The notes below the pieces were generated by a model. That model searched no databases and was not told where the DNA came from. It worked only from the letters and a program-made list of their open reading frames with translations. From Struthio camelus (Eukaryota > Chordata > Aves > Struthioniformes > Struthionidae), in contig NC_090944.1 of assembly GCF_040807025.1 (NCBI RefSeq), positions 112,778,238 to 112,842,237 on the forward strand: DNA of 64,000 nt, in the 5' to 3' direction. The number at the start of each line of letters is the position of its first letter. The first letter of the stretch is position 1. The position numbers and the translations under genes are program-made. Below, piece by piece: positions 13,601-23,471 of this stretch.

Positions 13601-16600
13601 CACTGGGCAGAGTTACACTAGAGAACGTTTACACTGCTCAGCAAGCTGTTTTTGCATACTCAAGAAAAATGGCCCAAGTGCGCCACCAATTTTTTAACAC
13701 CCCCCTGAAAACCCAGCGCTTGAAATGAACAGCATGAGGTAGTTCTACATTAGCATTCAGAATTTTCATACCAAAGAAGTCAAAGCCCACACCTACTTCG
13801 GTCTTATAAAAAGCAAATACAACCGTAACAGAGGCATGCCATCCCAATAAAAATATAATTTCTCTCCTGACTACTTACATTGGAGTTGGCGAAAATTGAA
13901 TTTGAGTTGGCTACAGAATATTCTGCATTAGTCAAGTCTTCATTGCTCTGGTAAAACATAAAAATCATGTTCAAAAATAAGGTACTCAATAAAGTTTATG
14001 CATGTCTAATACACAGGAATGCTACTTACAGATTTACTACTAGGTCCATGAAGAAAATAATTCAGTGCCTGTGGGTCCCTTAAAAAGAAAAAAAAAAAAT
14101 TGCTTTTAAGGAGCTCTTTCCGCTAATAAGGCTAATTTAACTGAGCCCAGTATTCTACTCACACAAATCAGGTCTGCCTCACTGACTCTAATGCAAAGCT
14201 GAACATTTACATCATCTGAGGATCTGCGTTTCTTTACCACCACAATTCTTAAACGTTTATCACACTGTCACTGGGCCAAAGCAGTTCAAATAATAAACTA
14301 TGTTCATCACAAAATCCTAGTTACATTCAATTTTACTTCCTGTTATGAAGATATTTTCTCATATTTGCTTAAAATACATAGTATTTTACAACAGCACAAA
14401 GCACAAAACAAAAGGAAAATACTATCTTCAAATAATATGAAAACTAAAATTGGGAACCATCTCTTCTACTGCGATCAGCTATAATGTCTACGTGTTTAGT
14501 TAGCATCTCAGTCAATTACGACACTTACAGATCTTTAACATATCTTCTGCCATCCTGATCACAAAAACTAATGTTCACAAGAGTAACAGTCCCTTCACTT
14601 GGGCAGAAAAAGCTACACCTTTTCCAAGTGAAATCAGCTGTACATATATATATGATTAAATATTATGAAATACTATTTCAGTGCATTTCATTAACTATCA
14701 CAGAATAAAAACCGGGATAAAAATGTGATCTGAAAGAATAAGTATTCAACATTCCAATAAATTAAACACACGTTAATATAACCACACATACAGACCCATT
14801 AAAATATATTCAAAAGTTACGTTACATGGATTATTTTAATACAGCAATGACATGGCATTTCCAAACATGCTCATTAGCAGGAAGAGCAAAATGACACAGT
14901 TTTCTGATTTTAAAATATCTTTATTGGTCAAAAAGTAATAATAAAATATGCTTGAGAAGCAGGAGCTTCCCATGTAAAAATATTAATTCCAAACATCTCT
15001 TCTTCATTCTTGACCATCCTACAAAATAAAGAGGGAGCAAATTAAAGATCTTTCGGGTTTATAACTAGTCTTCTAAAAGCCCAAACACACCTCTATGCCT
15101 CTTCTGTTTGTTTCATATTAAAAAAAAGAAGAATTCACAGGTCTACTGAAGACATGCCAAACAGACACAGAGTCCCTTGGCAGGAACTCTACAGTAGAAT
15201 TTGGCTTACGATGTGAAAGCCGTTACATAGATTTTCAAATGCAAGTGTTATTTTCATAGCAGAATAGACTAAATTTCAAGAATTAAGGAGAAAGATTTCA
15301 AGATCACAAACACAGCTCTATCATGCTTTTGACTTTTACTGATACATAATCAAGCCGTTTTATACGTCCATCAGCTTTAAATAATGAAAAATGCAATTAA
15401 AAATGACAAACACTTTATCACCTTACATGCTGTCTTTAGTAACTAGGGAATTTTAGAAGGCACTTACCAAAATCAAAGATCTGATGGAAAGAACGGTCTT
15501 CCATTCTTCTAGATGCTTTAGACAGTAATTCCTGCAAGCAGCAGGAAGGGGACATAATTTTTTCACACAAATGCTCAGCTAGATAGCAATTCTTTTCTGG
15601 ATCACCTGTGAACTTGTACCAGGATCCTCACAATTAAGTGCTCCATCATGAGCATGAATTGTCCCATGCAGTCAGTTATTACTGTTTTGTTCCAAGCAAG
15701 ATGTAAGTATTCTCCTTTTCAGACTACACTCAGTAATCTTACACAGTACACTACACAGACCATAAGACTGGAAGACATGACTGGCAACACTTTTGTTACA
15801 TCAAACACATGGCAAATACAAAACACAGCACTGTATTTTGAGCTGGTATATTGGTTTCTTCTGAAGTCAAAGCTCTCACTAGTTTTGCTGGAAGCTCTGT
15901 GTGCATAAGAAATACAAAACATCATTTACTACATTTAAGATAGTAAGTAACTGCTGTATGAAGTGGAGAAGATATTTCAGTAGCTGCTATGTGACTGATG
16001 CCATATTGATTTCTGTCAGTCTGAATGAAGTACTGTATCTGGGAGGTTCAATTTCTTCTTATGCTTTAAATGCATTACAGCAGATCATCTGTCCTTGAAT
16101 ACTTGACAGGAACGTTAGCCAAAGGGAAGTAACTTTGCCACATACGAAATCCAAAAAATTCTTGCTTATGCTGCAGCTTACCTAATTATTGTTTAGTGAG
16201 ATTCTCATATGGAATATATTATAAGCTACAAGCAAACGTGTTACGGAAACAACGCAAACAAATAGGACTTAAGCTTCTTCCACTGCATTTAAAAGCCCCT
16301 ATTTTATTTAAAGTAAGCATCTTTGAGCAAAACACTGAGGAATACTTGCTTGTTGCTAATACTTAACAATAACAGACAGCAATTCTAGTCTTGTAACATT
16401 TTTATGCAAGTGTGTATTATTAATAGACGTTAACCATTTTTCAATTGAGAAACAAATTATCATTTAATTTTGCCTTTAAAAGTACAAGCACAGTGGTTAC
16501 GAAGTTTCTATCGCTTCTACTCCAAAAGCTGAGGTCTCCTATTTATCCAGAAAATAGTTCTTTTCAATGAACTTTTTAACAACACCCTTAGTAACATGCC

Positions 16601-16942
16601 TCCACACTGACCTGGTATTACCCCAGCTGAAAAGAGAATCCAACCTCCACACACAGTCATTCCTTACCCTCCCTTGAGCAGAATGCCAGCAAGCGGACTG
16701 CCAGTCAGCCGAAACTGGGGTAGAAATTTTTGTCATACATACATCTCCACATGAAGAAACTAAAGCATAACTACTCATTTCATTTGCACGACACCTAGTC
16801 GTGAGACAATACTGGGGGAAAAAATCGCCTTCTGGCAGATAATTTTGGAAGATGATTTTTCCTAACTTCTCTGAAAGAATTGCTTAAGGAAAACTTACCC
16901 GATAAGATCAAGGAGACAGGATTCATCATCGTCATCATCCAT
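467..16942 (-). CDS. BICRAL: BICRAL (GLTSCR1L), ncBAF chromatin-remodelling subunit; ten coding exons, 3' end off window
   Basis: Nuclear scaffold subunit of the non-canonical BAF (GBAF) SWI/SNF complex, paralogous to BICRA; family knowledge places it with BRD9 and the SMARCA4/2 ATPase. Spliced order on the minus strand is 16942-16899, 14078-14030, 13947-13879, 9310-7613, 5809-5704, 4373-4273, 2426-2365, 2225-2080, 1916-1822 and 569-467: 2473 nt, 824 codons plus one base, with no stop and matching phases at every junction. The protein starts MDDDDDESCLLDLIGDP, followed by a long Ser/Gln/Asn-rich low-complexity part (about residues 55-700). The conserved GLTSCR1 domain (about 711-824) begins near DQVHAVTPDKSQF. 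The human protein is about 1079 aa, so roughly 255 C-terminal residues lie left of position 1. Identity is certain from near-continuous similarity to the human protein; expression and isoforms cannot be seen. Confidence 0.96.
570..1821 (-). other. BICRAL intron
   Basis: Ordinary AT-rich intron between the last two coding exons seen. Short open frames on the plus strand (1008-1229, 1374-1586) show no family resemblance. Nothing else recognised. Confidence 0.7.
1822..1916 (-). CDS. BICRAL: BICRAL coding exon, GLTSCR1 domain (residues 759-790)
   Basis: 95 nt; acceptor TGTCTTTTTAG|TGGACA, donor GCGATG|GTAAGG. It codes for VDSEFESVATQLLKRTQAML and NKYRCLLLEDAM, predicted helical and nearly the same as in human. 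Confidence 0.95.
2080..2225 (-). CDS. BICRAL: BICRAL coding exon, start of GLTSCR1 domain (residues 710-758)
   Basis: 146 nt; acceptor TTTCCTTGTAG|TATCTT, donor AAAAG|GTAATT (phase 1). It codes for ILQQLQKDQVHAVTPDKSQF and RSLNDAVQRLLSYHVCQG, then SLPTEEDLRK. This is the most conserved part of the BICRA/BICRAL family, the region needed for ncBAF assembly. Confidence 0.95.
2365..2426 (-). CDS. BICRAL: BICRAL coding exon (residues 690-710)
   Basis: 62 nt; acceptor TTTGCACTTAG|ATGGAC, donor GCTTT|GTAAGT (phase 2). It codes for MDGHIVGQKRPAAKQLTKGA, a basic stretch (QKRPAAK) that resembles a nuclear localisation signal, just before the GLTSCR1 domain. Confidence 0.94.
2427..4272 (-). other. BICRAL intron holding the 2879-3133 ORF
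   Basis: Intron between coding exons 4273-4373 and 2365-2426. Apart from the plus-strand ORF described separately, no repeat or exon was recognised. Other open frames here (e.g. 2684-3190 minus, 3659-3961 plus) are overlapping frames or low-complexity. Confidence 0.6.
2879..3133 (+). pseudogene. Unrecognised intronless ORF (84 aa) inside a BICRAL intron; possible retrocopy
   Basis: Not recognised. The frame starts in a housekeeping-gene-like context (AAGTCATGGCGGCTGGG, close to the YY1/Kozak pattern AAnATGGCGGC) and runs MAAGKGGQSSELWFDG to a stop at 3131. The C-terminal half is rich in Arg, Tyr, Phe and Trp (LRWYRHMFPRYERHYGNPKT then PKEAITDPRVFV), which looks like a small mitochondrial or ribosomal-type protein, but I cannot match it to a family. 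The stop is followed at once by AATAAA (about 3134-3139). GC content falls from the first 50 bases to the rest, as when a CpG-island first exon is fused to later exons in a processed copy. No poly(A) tail or target-site duplication was seen. It could be an old processed pseudogene, a real nested gene, or chance. Confidence 0.35.
4273..4373 (-). CDS. BICRAL: BICRAL coding exon (residues 656-689)
   Basis: 101 nt; acceptor CGCTTTACAG|GACAGG, donor ATACAG|GTAGGG. It codes for the rest of Gly656, then QDSGGKIIQQPLGTAQLQQE and KVIGSSPVQQNIQ. Gln-rich, less conserved than the flanking exons. Confidence 0.93.
4374..5703 (-). other. BICRAL intron
   Basis: AT-rich intron with the TA microsatellite and otherwise no recognised element. 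Confidence 0.65.
4622..4669. repeat. (TA)n microsatellite, about 24 units
   Basis: Uninterrupted alternating TA from 4622 to 4669, followed by an A/T-rich tail. It lies in a BICRAL intron about 250 bases on the 5' (transcript) side of exon 4273-4373. Likely length-polymorphic. Confidence 0.95.
5704..5809 (-). CDS. BICRAL: BICRAL coding exon (residues 621-655)
   Basis: Acceptor TATTTTCACAG|GCACAG; codes for AQKKSMNQTSPVSASKTQ and on to SNTLS plus one base of Gly656 (phase 1). The donor is TCAG|GTCAGC, a weak match to the consensus after the GT. Its position is fixed by phase and by the human alignment. Confidence 0.93.
5810..7612 (-). other. BICRAL intron
   Basis: AT-rich intron after the large central exon. 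Poly-T near 6868-6890 and short homopolymers; no repeat family or exon recognised. Confidence 0.65.
7613..9310 (-). CDS. BICRAL: BICRAL large central exon (residues 55-620)
   Basis: A 1698-nt exon, 566 codons, phase 0 at both ends. Acceptor TACATTTCAG|AACACT, donor GGTCAG|GTATGA. It starts NTDPKSSVKS and holds the acidic segment LEDELVSSPLPDLSEDQPFD. The long Ser/Gln/Asn/Val-rich stretch that follows has repeated PSQ, NSN and GQ motifs and few charges, as expected for an intrinsically disordered scaffold region. No folded domain is apparent. The reading frame runs a few codons into the intron at both ends, but the splice sites fix the borders. Confidence 0.96.
9632..9655 (-). other. Candidate 24-nt in-frame microexon in BICRAL
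   Basis: On the minus strand a pyrimidine-rich run (TTTTCCCTCCTCCTTTCTTC) leads to GGTCCATACAG|TGCTTG; 24 bases later comes GGGAAG|GTAAGG. Read in phase 0 between residues 54 and 55 it would add CLSLRTGK without a stop. The human protein has no such insert in the form I know. Inferred only from splice-site quality. Confidence 0.25.
10086..10106 (+). repeat. Poly-T run (21 T)
   Basis: Homopolymer of about 21 T on the plus strand, i.e. an A run in the BICRAL transcript. No adjacent element with a matching body was recognised, so it need not be a retrocopy tail. Confidence 0.9.
12690..12800 (+). repeat. Ancient LINE-like 3' fragment (L2/CR1/L3 type)
   Basis: CTGTAAGCTCTGTGGAGAAG followed by GGACTGCC resembles the widespread old vertebrate LINE 3' motif around CTGTAAGCTC-TTGGGGCAGGGACTG. 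The remainder is too diverged to assign. A repeat-library search is needed to confirm the family. Confidence 0.4.
13041..13230 (-). mobile_element. CR1 LINE fragment, antisense
   Basis: Plus-strand sequence GGTTGGAAGGGACCTTTGGA followed by GTCATC-GGTCCAACCTCC is the complement of the classic avian CR1 3' region. It continues through CCATGGCTCTGTCTAGCTGA and TTCCACAGCCTGC to about 13230. 5'-truncated and diverged, as is usual for CR1, with no coding capacity. Confidence 0.85.
13879..13947 (-). CDS. BICRAL: BICRAL coding exon (residues 32-54)
   Basis: A symmetric 69-nt exon, 23 codons. Acceptor TTTTACCAG|AGCAAT, donor AAT|GTAAGT. It codes for SNEDLTNAEYSVANSN followed by SIFANSN, matching the human N-terminal region. 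Only 82 bases separate it from the preceding exon. Confidence 0.95.
14030..14078 (-). CDS. BICRAL: BICRAL coding exon (residues 15-31)
   Basis: Acceptor CTTTTTAAG|GGACCC behind a long pyrimidine run; donor TCT|GTAAGT. It codes for DPQALNYFLHGPSSKS after completing Gly15. At 49 nt it shifts from phase 2 to phase 0, fitting its neighbours exactly. Confidence 0.95.
14079..16898 (-). other. BICRAL intron, first coding intron
   Basis: AT-rich intron of 2.8 kb holding the candidate cassette exon 15468-15531. No interspersed repeat was recognised in the rest. Confidence 0.65.
15468..15531 (-). other. Candidate 64-nt cassette exon in BICRAL (frame-breaking)
   Basis: On the minus strand an excellent acceptor (CCCCTTCCTGCTGCTTGCAG|G) is followed 64 bases later by TTTTG|GTAAGTG, a near-perfect donor. 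It lies between coding exons 16899-16947 and 14030-14078. Entered from the first exon it stays open (GNYCLKHLEEWKTV...), but 64 is not a multiple of three. The next exon would then be read out of frame and reach a TAG within about 13 codons, so inclusion would trigger nonsense-mediated decay. In its own phase-0 frame it reads ELLSKASRRMEDRSFHQIF, only superficially like a GoLoco motif. No transcript evidence is available here. Confidence 0.4.
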
Positions 16943-16947
16943 GACAA
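16899..16947 (-). CDS. BICRAL: BICRAL exon with start codon
   Basis: Acceptor TTTGCTTTAG precedes 16947, then five untranslated bases (TTGTC) and the ATG at 16942. It codes for MDDDDDESCLLDLI plus two bases of Gly15 and ends at donor GG|GTAAGT (phase 2). The acceptor only five bases before the ATG shows that the 5' untranslated region is made by upstream exons. The start is the conserved family start, with G at +4. Confidence 0.95.
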
Positions 16948-18330
16948 CTAAAGCAAAAAGGGAGAGGACGGATATTTGATCCATATCAGACAGAAGATTG
17001 CTTGCAACAATAAAACAATTTTTAGAGTATCTCAATAATTTTTATTATTATTTATGGGAGTGGACAGGGGTTCACTATTGGCAAAGTTCTTAAATTAACA
17101 TGCATTTTCTACTGAGATCCATACACATTCCGAATATTTATCTCGCAGCCAAATTCAACCATGTGTAATGATCTACGAAATTCCATTTGAGGTTCCACCC
17201 TGTAGTCATTTAGGTATTTAAAACTGGAGAAAGACAAATGGTTAACCAAACTGACTAAACAGAACTTTTACAACCGAAAAAGAAGTGAAAAATCAACAGT
17301 GAATGCTATCTCAAGACTCTCATTAAAATGCCTCTGTGGGGATTTATGTTTAGTGAGGGTTGACATGAACACTACAGAAACTACAACGTCTTCAGAATTA
17401 TTGGCTTTATTACTGACCAGCCAAAAAGATATACAAATTTAGGTTAGTATCATGACTGCACCCTTACAGACAAGAAACAAAACTATACCCGATGTAAGCA
17501 CTGCAAAGGACGCTATTATTCTAGCACAGGCTTCTTTAACTATTGCTAATCACTGATACACCCCCTTTCAAATTCTCAATAATATTCAGACAGGTATTAC
17601 AGTAAATCTGTGATTAACGGTAAGACTCCTGAAAAGCCTTTAAAAAAAGGAGTGGGGAATTCATTTGCATTACTCAAACTGAATGTAAGCATCCATTCAC
17701 TGGATGAAGAGCATTTTTAAACTCAATATTATAGCCATCTACTCTCCTATTCGCCGCTTACTCAGTTTGGTACTGGCTGTACAAAGTACGTTCATCACTT
17801 TTTCCTCTGACTGCTGTCTCCTCTAGGCTTCAGTTTGCACAGTCCTGGTTCTCCTGCTCACCGTTAAGTCTCAGAATTTCATCTGAGAGTTCTGTAACAC
17901 TTTCTCCCTTTTTCCTGTCAGGAACTCTCAGGACCTCTTTGTGCTCCCTCATCTTCTCTGCAGAGATCCCTTCTAATCCCACCAGTTACATTAACAACCC
18001 ATGCTAGCACTTCTTAAACCTATGTCTGCATACCCTGACTTCCACTTAAGTTATACAATCTCACCTGCACAACACCTTATAATCAAATCAAAATGATCTC
18101 TCCACATTCCATGCTTATTCTTTTTTCTCTGCTTTCCTAAAAAGGCTGCTACTATACTTACCACTCAAATTTATTAATACAGTTTTGGCTTTAACTCATT
18201 TCACTCCATCTCTTCTAATACCCCCTCTCTTACCAAGTTCTGTAACTCCTTGCAGAATATAAACTTTTACTCTCCTTGATCAGCTCCATATGAATCCCGC
18301 TTCAGGATCGCTCTCTTACTGATCTCTGTA

Positions 18331-18354
18331 ATGATGATGATGATGATGATGATG
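18331..18354. repeat. (ATG)n trinucleotide repeat, 8 units
   Basis: Perfect ATG/GAT repeat that directly abuts the 5' end of the CR1 copy starting near 18355. Confidence 0.9.
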
Positions 18355-18790
18355 AAGGGATCGGAGCAGATGAGGAGAGGCTAAGAGAGCTGGGAGAGCT
18401 GGGATTGTTTACCCTCAAGAAGAGAGGGCTGGGATCTTACCAATGTGTATAAATACCTGATGGGGGGCAGAGGGGTAAAGAAGATTAAGACAGACTCTCA
18501 TCATCAGCGGTACCCAGTGAACGAACAAGAAGCAATGAGCACAAATTGAAATACAAGAAAATCAGTTTAAACATAAGAAAAAAATTTTTGCTGTGAGGGT
18601 GAGCAACGCTAGAACAGGTTGCCCAGAGAGGTTATGGAGTCTCCATCTCTGGAAATATTTGAAACCCAACTGTACCTGGTCCTGGGTAACCTCCTCTAGC
18701 TGACCCCACTCTGGGGAGGAGTAAATAAAAAAAAAATCTCCAAAGATTCCTTCCAGCCTCAACCGTTCTGTGATTCTATGTGATTCTGTC
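18355..18790 (+). mobile_element. CR1 LINE fragment, sense, with intact 3' end
   Basis: About 435 bases of CR1 3' region: GATGAGGAGAGGCTAAGAGA near the start, then AGAACAGGTTGCCCAGAGAG, TCTCCATCTCTGGAAATATT and TTCCTTCCAGCCTCAACC. It ends in the diagnostic terminal repeats TTCTGTGATTCTATG-TGATTCTG. 5'-truncated, without open reading frame, inserted antisense to BICRAL in its 5' intron. Confidence 0.93.
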
Positions 18791-21569
18791 ATCTTTCATG
18801 CCTTTTTTCTAGAACTCATCAATTCTTACACTGGTTTATCCTTTAGACTAGCAGAGAGTACCCTGTCCTCTATACTGCACAGCATCATTCAGGTTTTTTC
18901 TTCAATTCTCTTCACTGTAGCTTACAGAGAGGGTGAAGCAAGACCAGAGGATACATCACTATAAGGAACCCTCACTACTACCTCTCTGGGAGAACAGCAA
19001 GAACGGGAAAATAAATCATGGCTACAGAGGACTACTTCCAACGTTAGACTAAATCGGCATTCATGATGTGATTCTGCATTGTGAGAAAAATAATTTCTCT
19101 CTTGATTCAGTAGTTCATCTGCTCACTGTTGTGTACAGCTACCAGCATGAATACTGGTCTTGCAATTTAAGTAAATTGCAATATGACATTTTAGGATGTC
19201 GTTAAATTCCAATGTAAACATGCATTAGTAAGAACAAATTATTAAGCGACTTGCATTCTGTTTTAACCGCATTGTTAGCACTACTTACAGAAAGCTGTTA
19301 TTTCCTTTAACAGAAAAGCAGTATATCCATCTCAAGAAGAGGTTTCAAAGACATTCAGCTATCAAAAAAAAAGAAACCCCCAAAAAAACAAATTCTACTG
19401 AAGGTCAACAGGATCTGTATTTTCATACGGCAAGCCTACTTTTGAAAATCCCATCCTATGCTATTATGGCAAAACTGACATTGCTATTTGGGGAAAATAA
19501 AATAAAAAAAAAAAAAGGCAGTAAAATGTCTTTACTTTACCCAAAGAAATATTCTCTGTGACTATACACCACAGAACGAATGCTATGGAAAAGTCCAAGT
19601 GACCACAGAATTTTGCTCAATTAGAATGCCTCTGGCTGTTAAAACTACTAAGGTACATCACTGAATTTGGTAAGTTTCTCAAACTCTTAAAAATCTGCAA
19701 ATTATGATCAGAAGAAAAGAATAAGCCACATAAAAATGCCAAGGAGATAAAATCCTAATGGCAATACATATTCTTCACTACACAGTCCTTCAGCCAACAT
19801 CTAGTTGGCTTGATTAGAAAAAATAACGTTTTGATACCTTTTACTCATTCCACAAGTATTTCATACGAAAAATCCTACCCAACATACCGTAGCATCCTAC
19901 TGCTGTACCACAGACAAAATAAAATGAAGAAAATGCATTTTTGGGAAATGCCAAGAATCACAATCAAGCCCTCCAGAACAGTAATGTTCCTAACAAACAA
20001 GAAAATAAAACCGCCTGACAGTTCCCATCTCTTACAGTCTTTTCAGTAGAGTTACTAAGACAAAGTATCTTTATACGATTTTGCACCAGCAGGTGAAATA
20101 CTGCCTAAGTGTCTCCTCCTAAAACCAGGACCCTATGCTTTACCCTCTTTAATATGTCATTAAAGACTGTTAGCTTTTGTGCTTGTCCTTAATGGAGAAA
20201 ATCTCTGGGCAGGTGGAATATCCCTCAGAAATACAAACACAGAGGCTTCGTAAGGTGCGTATAGCAAAGGAGCTACAGCATTGTACAAAACTTAACTCTT
20301 AAATGTTTTCTGTTCATAAAAAGGTAAACTATCAGTTGTTACCAGGAAGAAATAGATCGTGTAACAACTGACTTTTCCCCAAACAGTATATTCATCTGGG
20401 TTTCTTAATGTGACTATGGTGTGGGGTCCATGATTTCACAGTTCCACAGAGAAAAAAAATCCAGAAAAAAAAAAATTAACAATTCTGAAGACAATAGCCG
20501 CACAACCAGATGAAAAATGTCAATGCAAGCTATCTGATTTAGGAACTCACATTTTTCCTTGCGCTTTAACAAAATTCTGTACGCATATGAAAAAAGTAAT
20601 ACGCCAAAGGTAATACATTTTTTAATTCTAGTTTATCAAAGGGTTAATCTGTAGAAAGCTACTAGCAAAAAATTGTGTATAGCTGATCAACACAACATCA
20701 CAGAGCCAAGAACACTCGTACTGGATACATATCTCTTGCTATGTTCAGAAGTTGTTCTGGTCAGCATCCACAGTCTAAGGGGCTATGTACTCCCACACAC
20801 TGAAATGTGAAAATGAAGCTACAGAAGATTCCTATTACCACCATCTCAAAATCCCCAAATAATAGCTACACAACTTTATACTAACCCAATGCTGTATTGC
20901 ATTGCTTTTGTGAAATACCACAGGACCAATATGCAACGTAAACAGCACACATAGGGGTATGCGGTCTGTAAAAAGAATAATCAAGTTTACACCAAGCCAC
21001 ATAAACTCAATTCCTATTTAGATTAAATTCTATTCTCATTTCAGTGTGCATTCCCAAATTCTACATAACCCTGTAACTGTAGATTTAGATCTTTTTAACT
21101 GATACAGATTTTCAGTGGTGATTATTCTTCTATTAATTCAAAGACAACAACGGAAGAGGTACACAACCAGATTCAGTCAGCCCTTGTACACCCAAAAGCA
21201 ACTACTAATTCAGTCTGTTTATAAAGAGGACAACTTCAGCAATGCATAACCTTGACTTTAAGATAAGCAGATATTCATTTAAAAGTACATTAATAAATGC
21301 AAGCCTACACTGTGTAATTTTCAGATCGTGTTTTCTGCAACACAAATTGTTGGCAACTTTTAACTTAGAAATGCTGACTTTTTAAACACAGAACTTCCAG
21401 GTCTGCTGCTTTTCTTGCCACAGACTATCCTTTTAGTTTTTACACACAAGTTACACAATATACTGGGCCAAATTCATTATTCATGTATGAATCATGTATA
21501 AACCGTATTATCCCAAGAGACTGTGAAATTAAAACTAGACACAATGAGTAGGAATTGGAAGATGAGGTT

Positions 21570-22270
21570 TATAACCTAGACTCTCACACATTGACTCACT
21601 CCCGGATTTTGATCCAAATCAAGGTCAAGTTTCAGATGGAAGCTACCATTACGGCTGTCAGGGAGCAGCACAGGCTGGCCTCTCCCTAAGGGACAGCGGG
21701 CCAGGAGCCAAGCAGGGTAACACAGCCCGGGCAAGGCAGGAATCTCACCAGCCAGGGCCCATCCCACCACCGCCAACTGAGGTGAGCAGGGCAGGCCTGG
21801 TGCAGGGAGCAAACAGGTTCATCCAAGGCTCTGGATCACCAAGCAAGCTCGTGGTGATGAGGCAGGTCAGAGGTGAAGCCAGGAGAGTCAATCCACAGGC
21901 CAGGGTCAATATCAGGGTCAGGTATGGTTGAGGGCAATCAGGGTCAGACATAGCCTAGTTGATCAGGAAGGTCCACAGCAACACAACAGGTCCAAGGGCA
22001 GGCCAGGAAGTCACACTGTGGGTGAGGGTCCAGAGTAGCGGGGTCCATGCGGCCAGGCTGGGGCACGGCTGTGCGGAAGCTGGAGACCAGCACCGTAACG
22101 ATATCGCTGGGGCAGGCGCCAACAGCCCCTGGGCTGAGACGGGGGCATGGGCCTGGGCCGAGTCAAGAAGGACCTGGGGAGGCTGGTCTGGGCCAATGAG
22201 GCCTGCTAGTGCATTGAGGGCCTTGACAATGGCCCAAGCTAGAGTCAGTTGAGGGAAAATATCCATTTGC
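21570..22270. repeat. GC-rich block of unknown origin, probably an unclassified dispersed repeat
   Basis: A sharply bounded, roughly 700-base GC-rich block in otherwise AT-rich intron. The minus strand carries repeated TGACCC/TGACTC words (e.g. TACCTGACCCTGATATTGAC and GGATTGACTCTCCTGG). Read on the plus strand these are several AGGTCA/GGGTCA-like half sites between 21610 and 21960. Overlapping open frames occur on both strands (21955-22338 minus, 21959-22252 plus) with no recognisable protein. Such TGACC-rich composition recalls unclassified or LTR-like sauropsid repeats, but I cannot name a family and see no clear TG...CA termini. Confidence 0.4.
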
Positions 22271-23429
22271 AAGAGCCACACAGCCCTGTGGAGAGCTGTT
22301 ATAATACAGCCTAACAAATACCTAATTATCATCAACACTGTTCAGCAGTGTCTTTTTTAAACATATATAAAATTCCATTTAGCGTAACTAGGCCAAACTC
22401 AGCCCTGCTGGTATATCCAACTAACTCAAAGGAGTACTGCTCATTTCCAGCAGGACATCCTTACTTATTAATCACAATCCAGTACAGATAATCCCTGCAA
22501 CTTCTTTATTATTAGCAAGGCCTCTATTATTTCATTTCATACCCTTCTTCCTGTTCTGGAGAAAAGCGTGAAAGCAGCATATACTTCAGCTTGGGTCACA
22601 TGCACACGAGGAAATAACACTGCCTATCCCCTTCTGGGAAAGGAACAGATCCTCTTCACCACATGCTCCTGAACAGAACATAAGACAAGGCCTTAGGCAA
22701 TAAAACTGACAATGGAACATGCAACTGGAAGGAAGAGAAGAAATGTACTGGTTCTGAAGTCAGCTGAACTCCAAATGTATTTGCAATTGAAAGCTTTTTT
22801 TTAAAGAATAATAATTTATCCATACATTGAGGGAATGGAAGACTGACTCAAGAAAACACAATAAACATTAGCACATTCTTAATTTTGAGGGAGGGCATTA
22901 CATACACATTTAAACCATTTTTCTCAATCCCCATAATTTACTTTTCTCCTAGCCCCTTTCTAAACTGGCTGATACTGTACAATTACCATATACATTAAGG
23001 ATATTAAATTTCTTGCTGTCATATTCTAAATGATCTGGGATTGATTCAGCACTGAATCGTCTTCATTTTACGCAAGAAGTGACAACTTTGAACTCAGGTT
23101 GTTTCTAAACATCTTAATTAGTGACACACTGATAATCTTTGGCTAAATTAACTTGCACAGAAACACTTTCCTTTAACGCAACATGTATTCATATACTTGC
23201 ATTAAAACAATTTCAATGTGACTTCATATAGAAACAGTAGCATCAAAACATATTAACGTTTAACAACCAAATTACAGCCATCATTTCTAGAGCGGTCAGA
23301 CGTGCAAGAACTTTCACAACTCCTCCTAGTCTCAGGGAAAAAAAAAACCCACAACGAACAAAAATAGGGAAAAATTTAAAAGATTGGAGGGAAAAAAAAA
23401 CCACACCATTTCATCCGCTGAAACACGTA

Positions 23430-23471
23430 TTTATTCTTGGCTTTACCACATTTATTCTTGGCTTTACCACA
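23430..23471. repeat. Perfect 21-bp tandem duplication
   Basis: The unit TTTATTCTTGGCTTTACCAC plus A occurs twice head to tail (23430-23450 and 23451-23471) without mismatch, so the duplication is recent. Confidence 0.95.

Larger units (their letters stand above)
9311..13878 (-). other. BICRAL intron, 4.6 kb
   Basis: Large intron between the 69-nt exon and the central exon. Contains the candidate microexon at 9632-9655, a T21 run (10086-10106), an ancient LINE-like segment near 12690-12800, a candidate exon at 12515-12594 and an antisense CR1 fragment (13041-13230). The rest is unremarkable AT-rich DNA. Confidence 0.65.

Noticed and set aside
21955-22338. 127-codon minus-strand frame in the GC-rich block
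   Set aside because: Three overlapping frames on both strands are open here because of composition; the Leu/Pro/Ala-rich translation matches no family.
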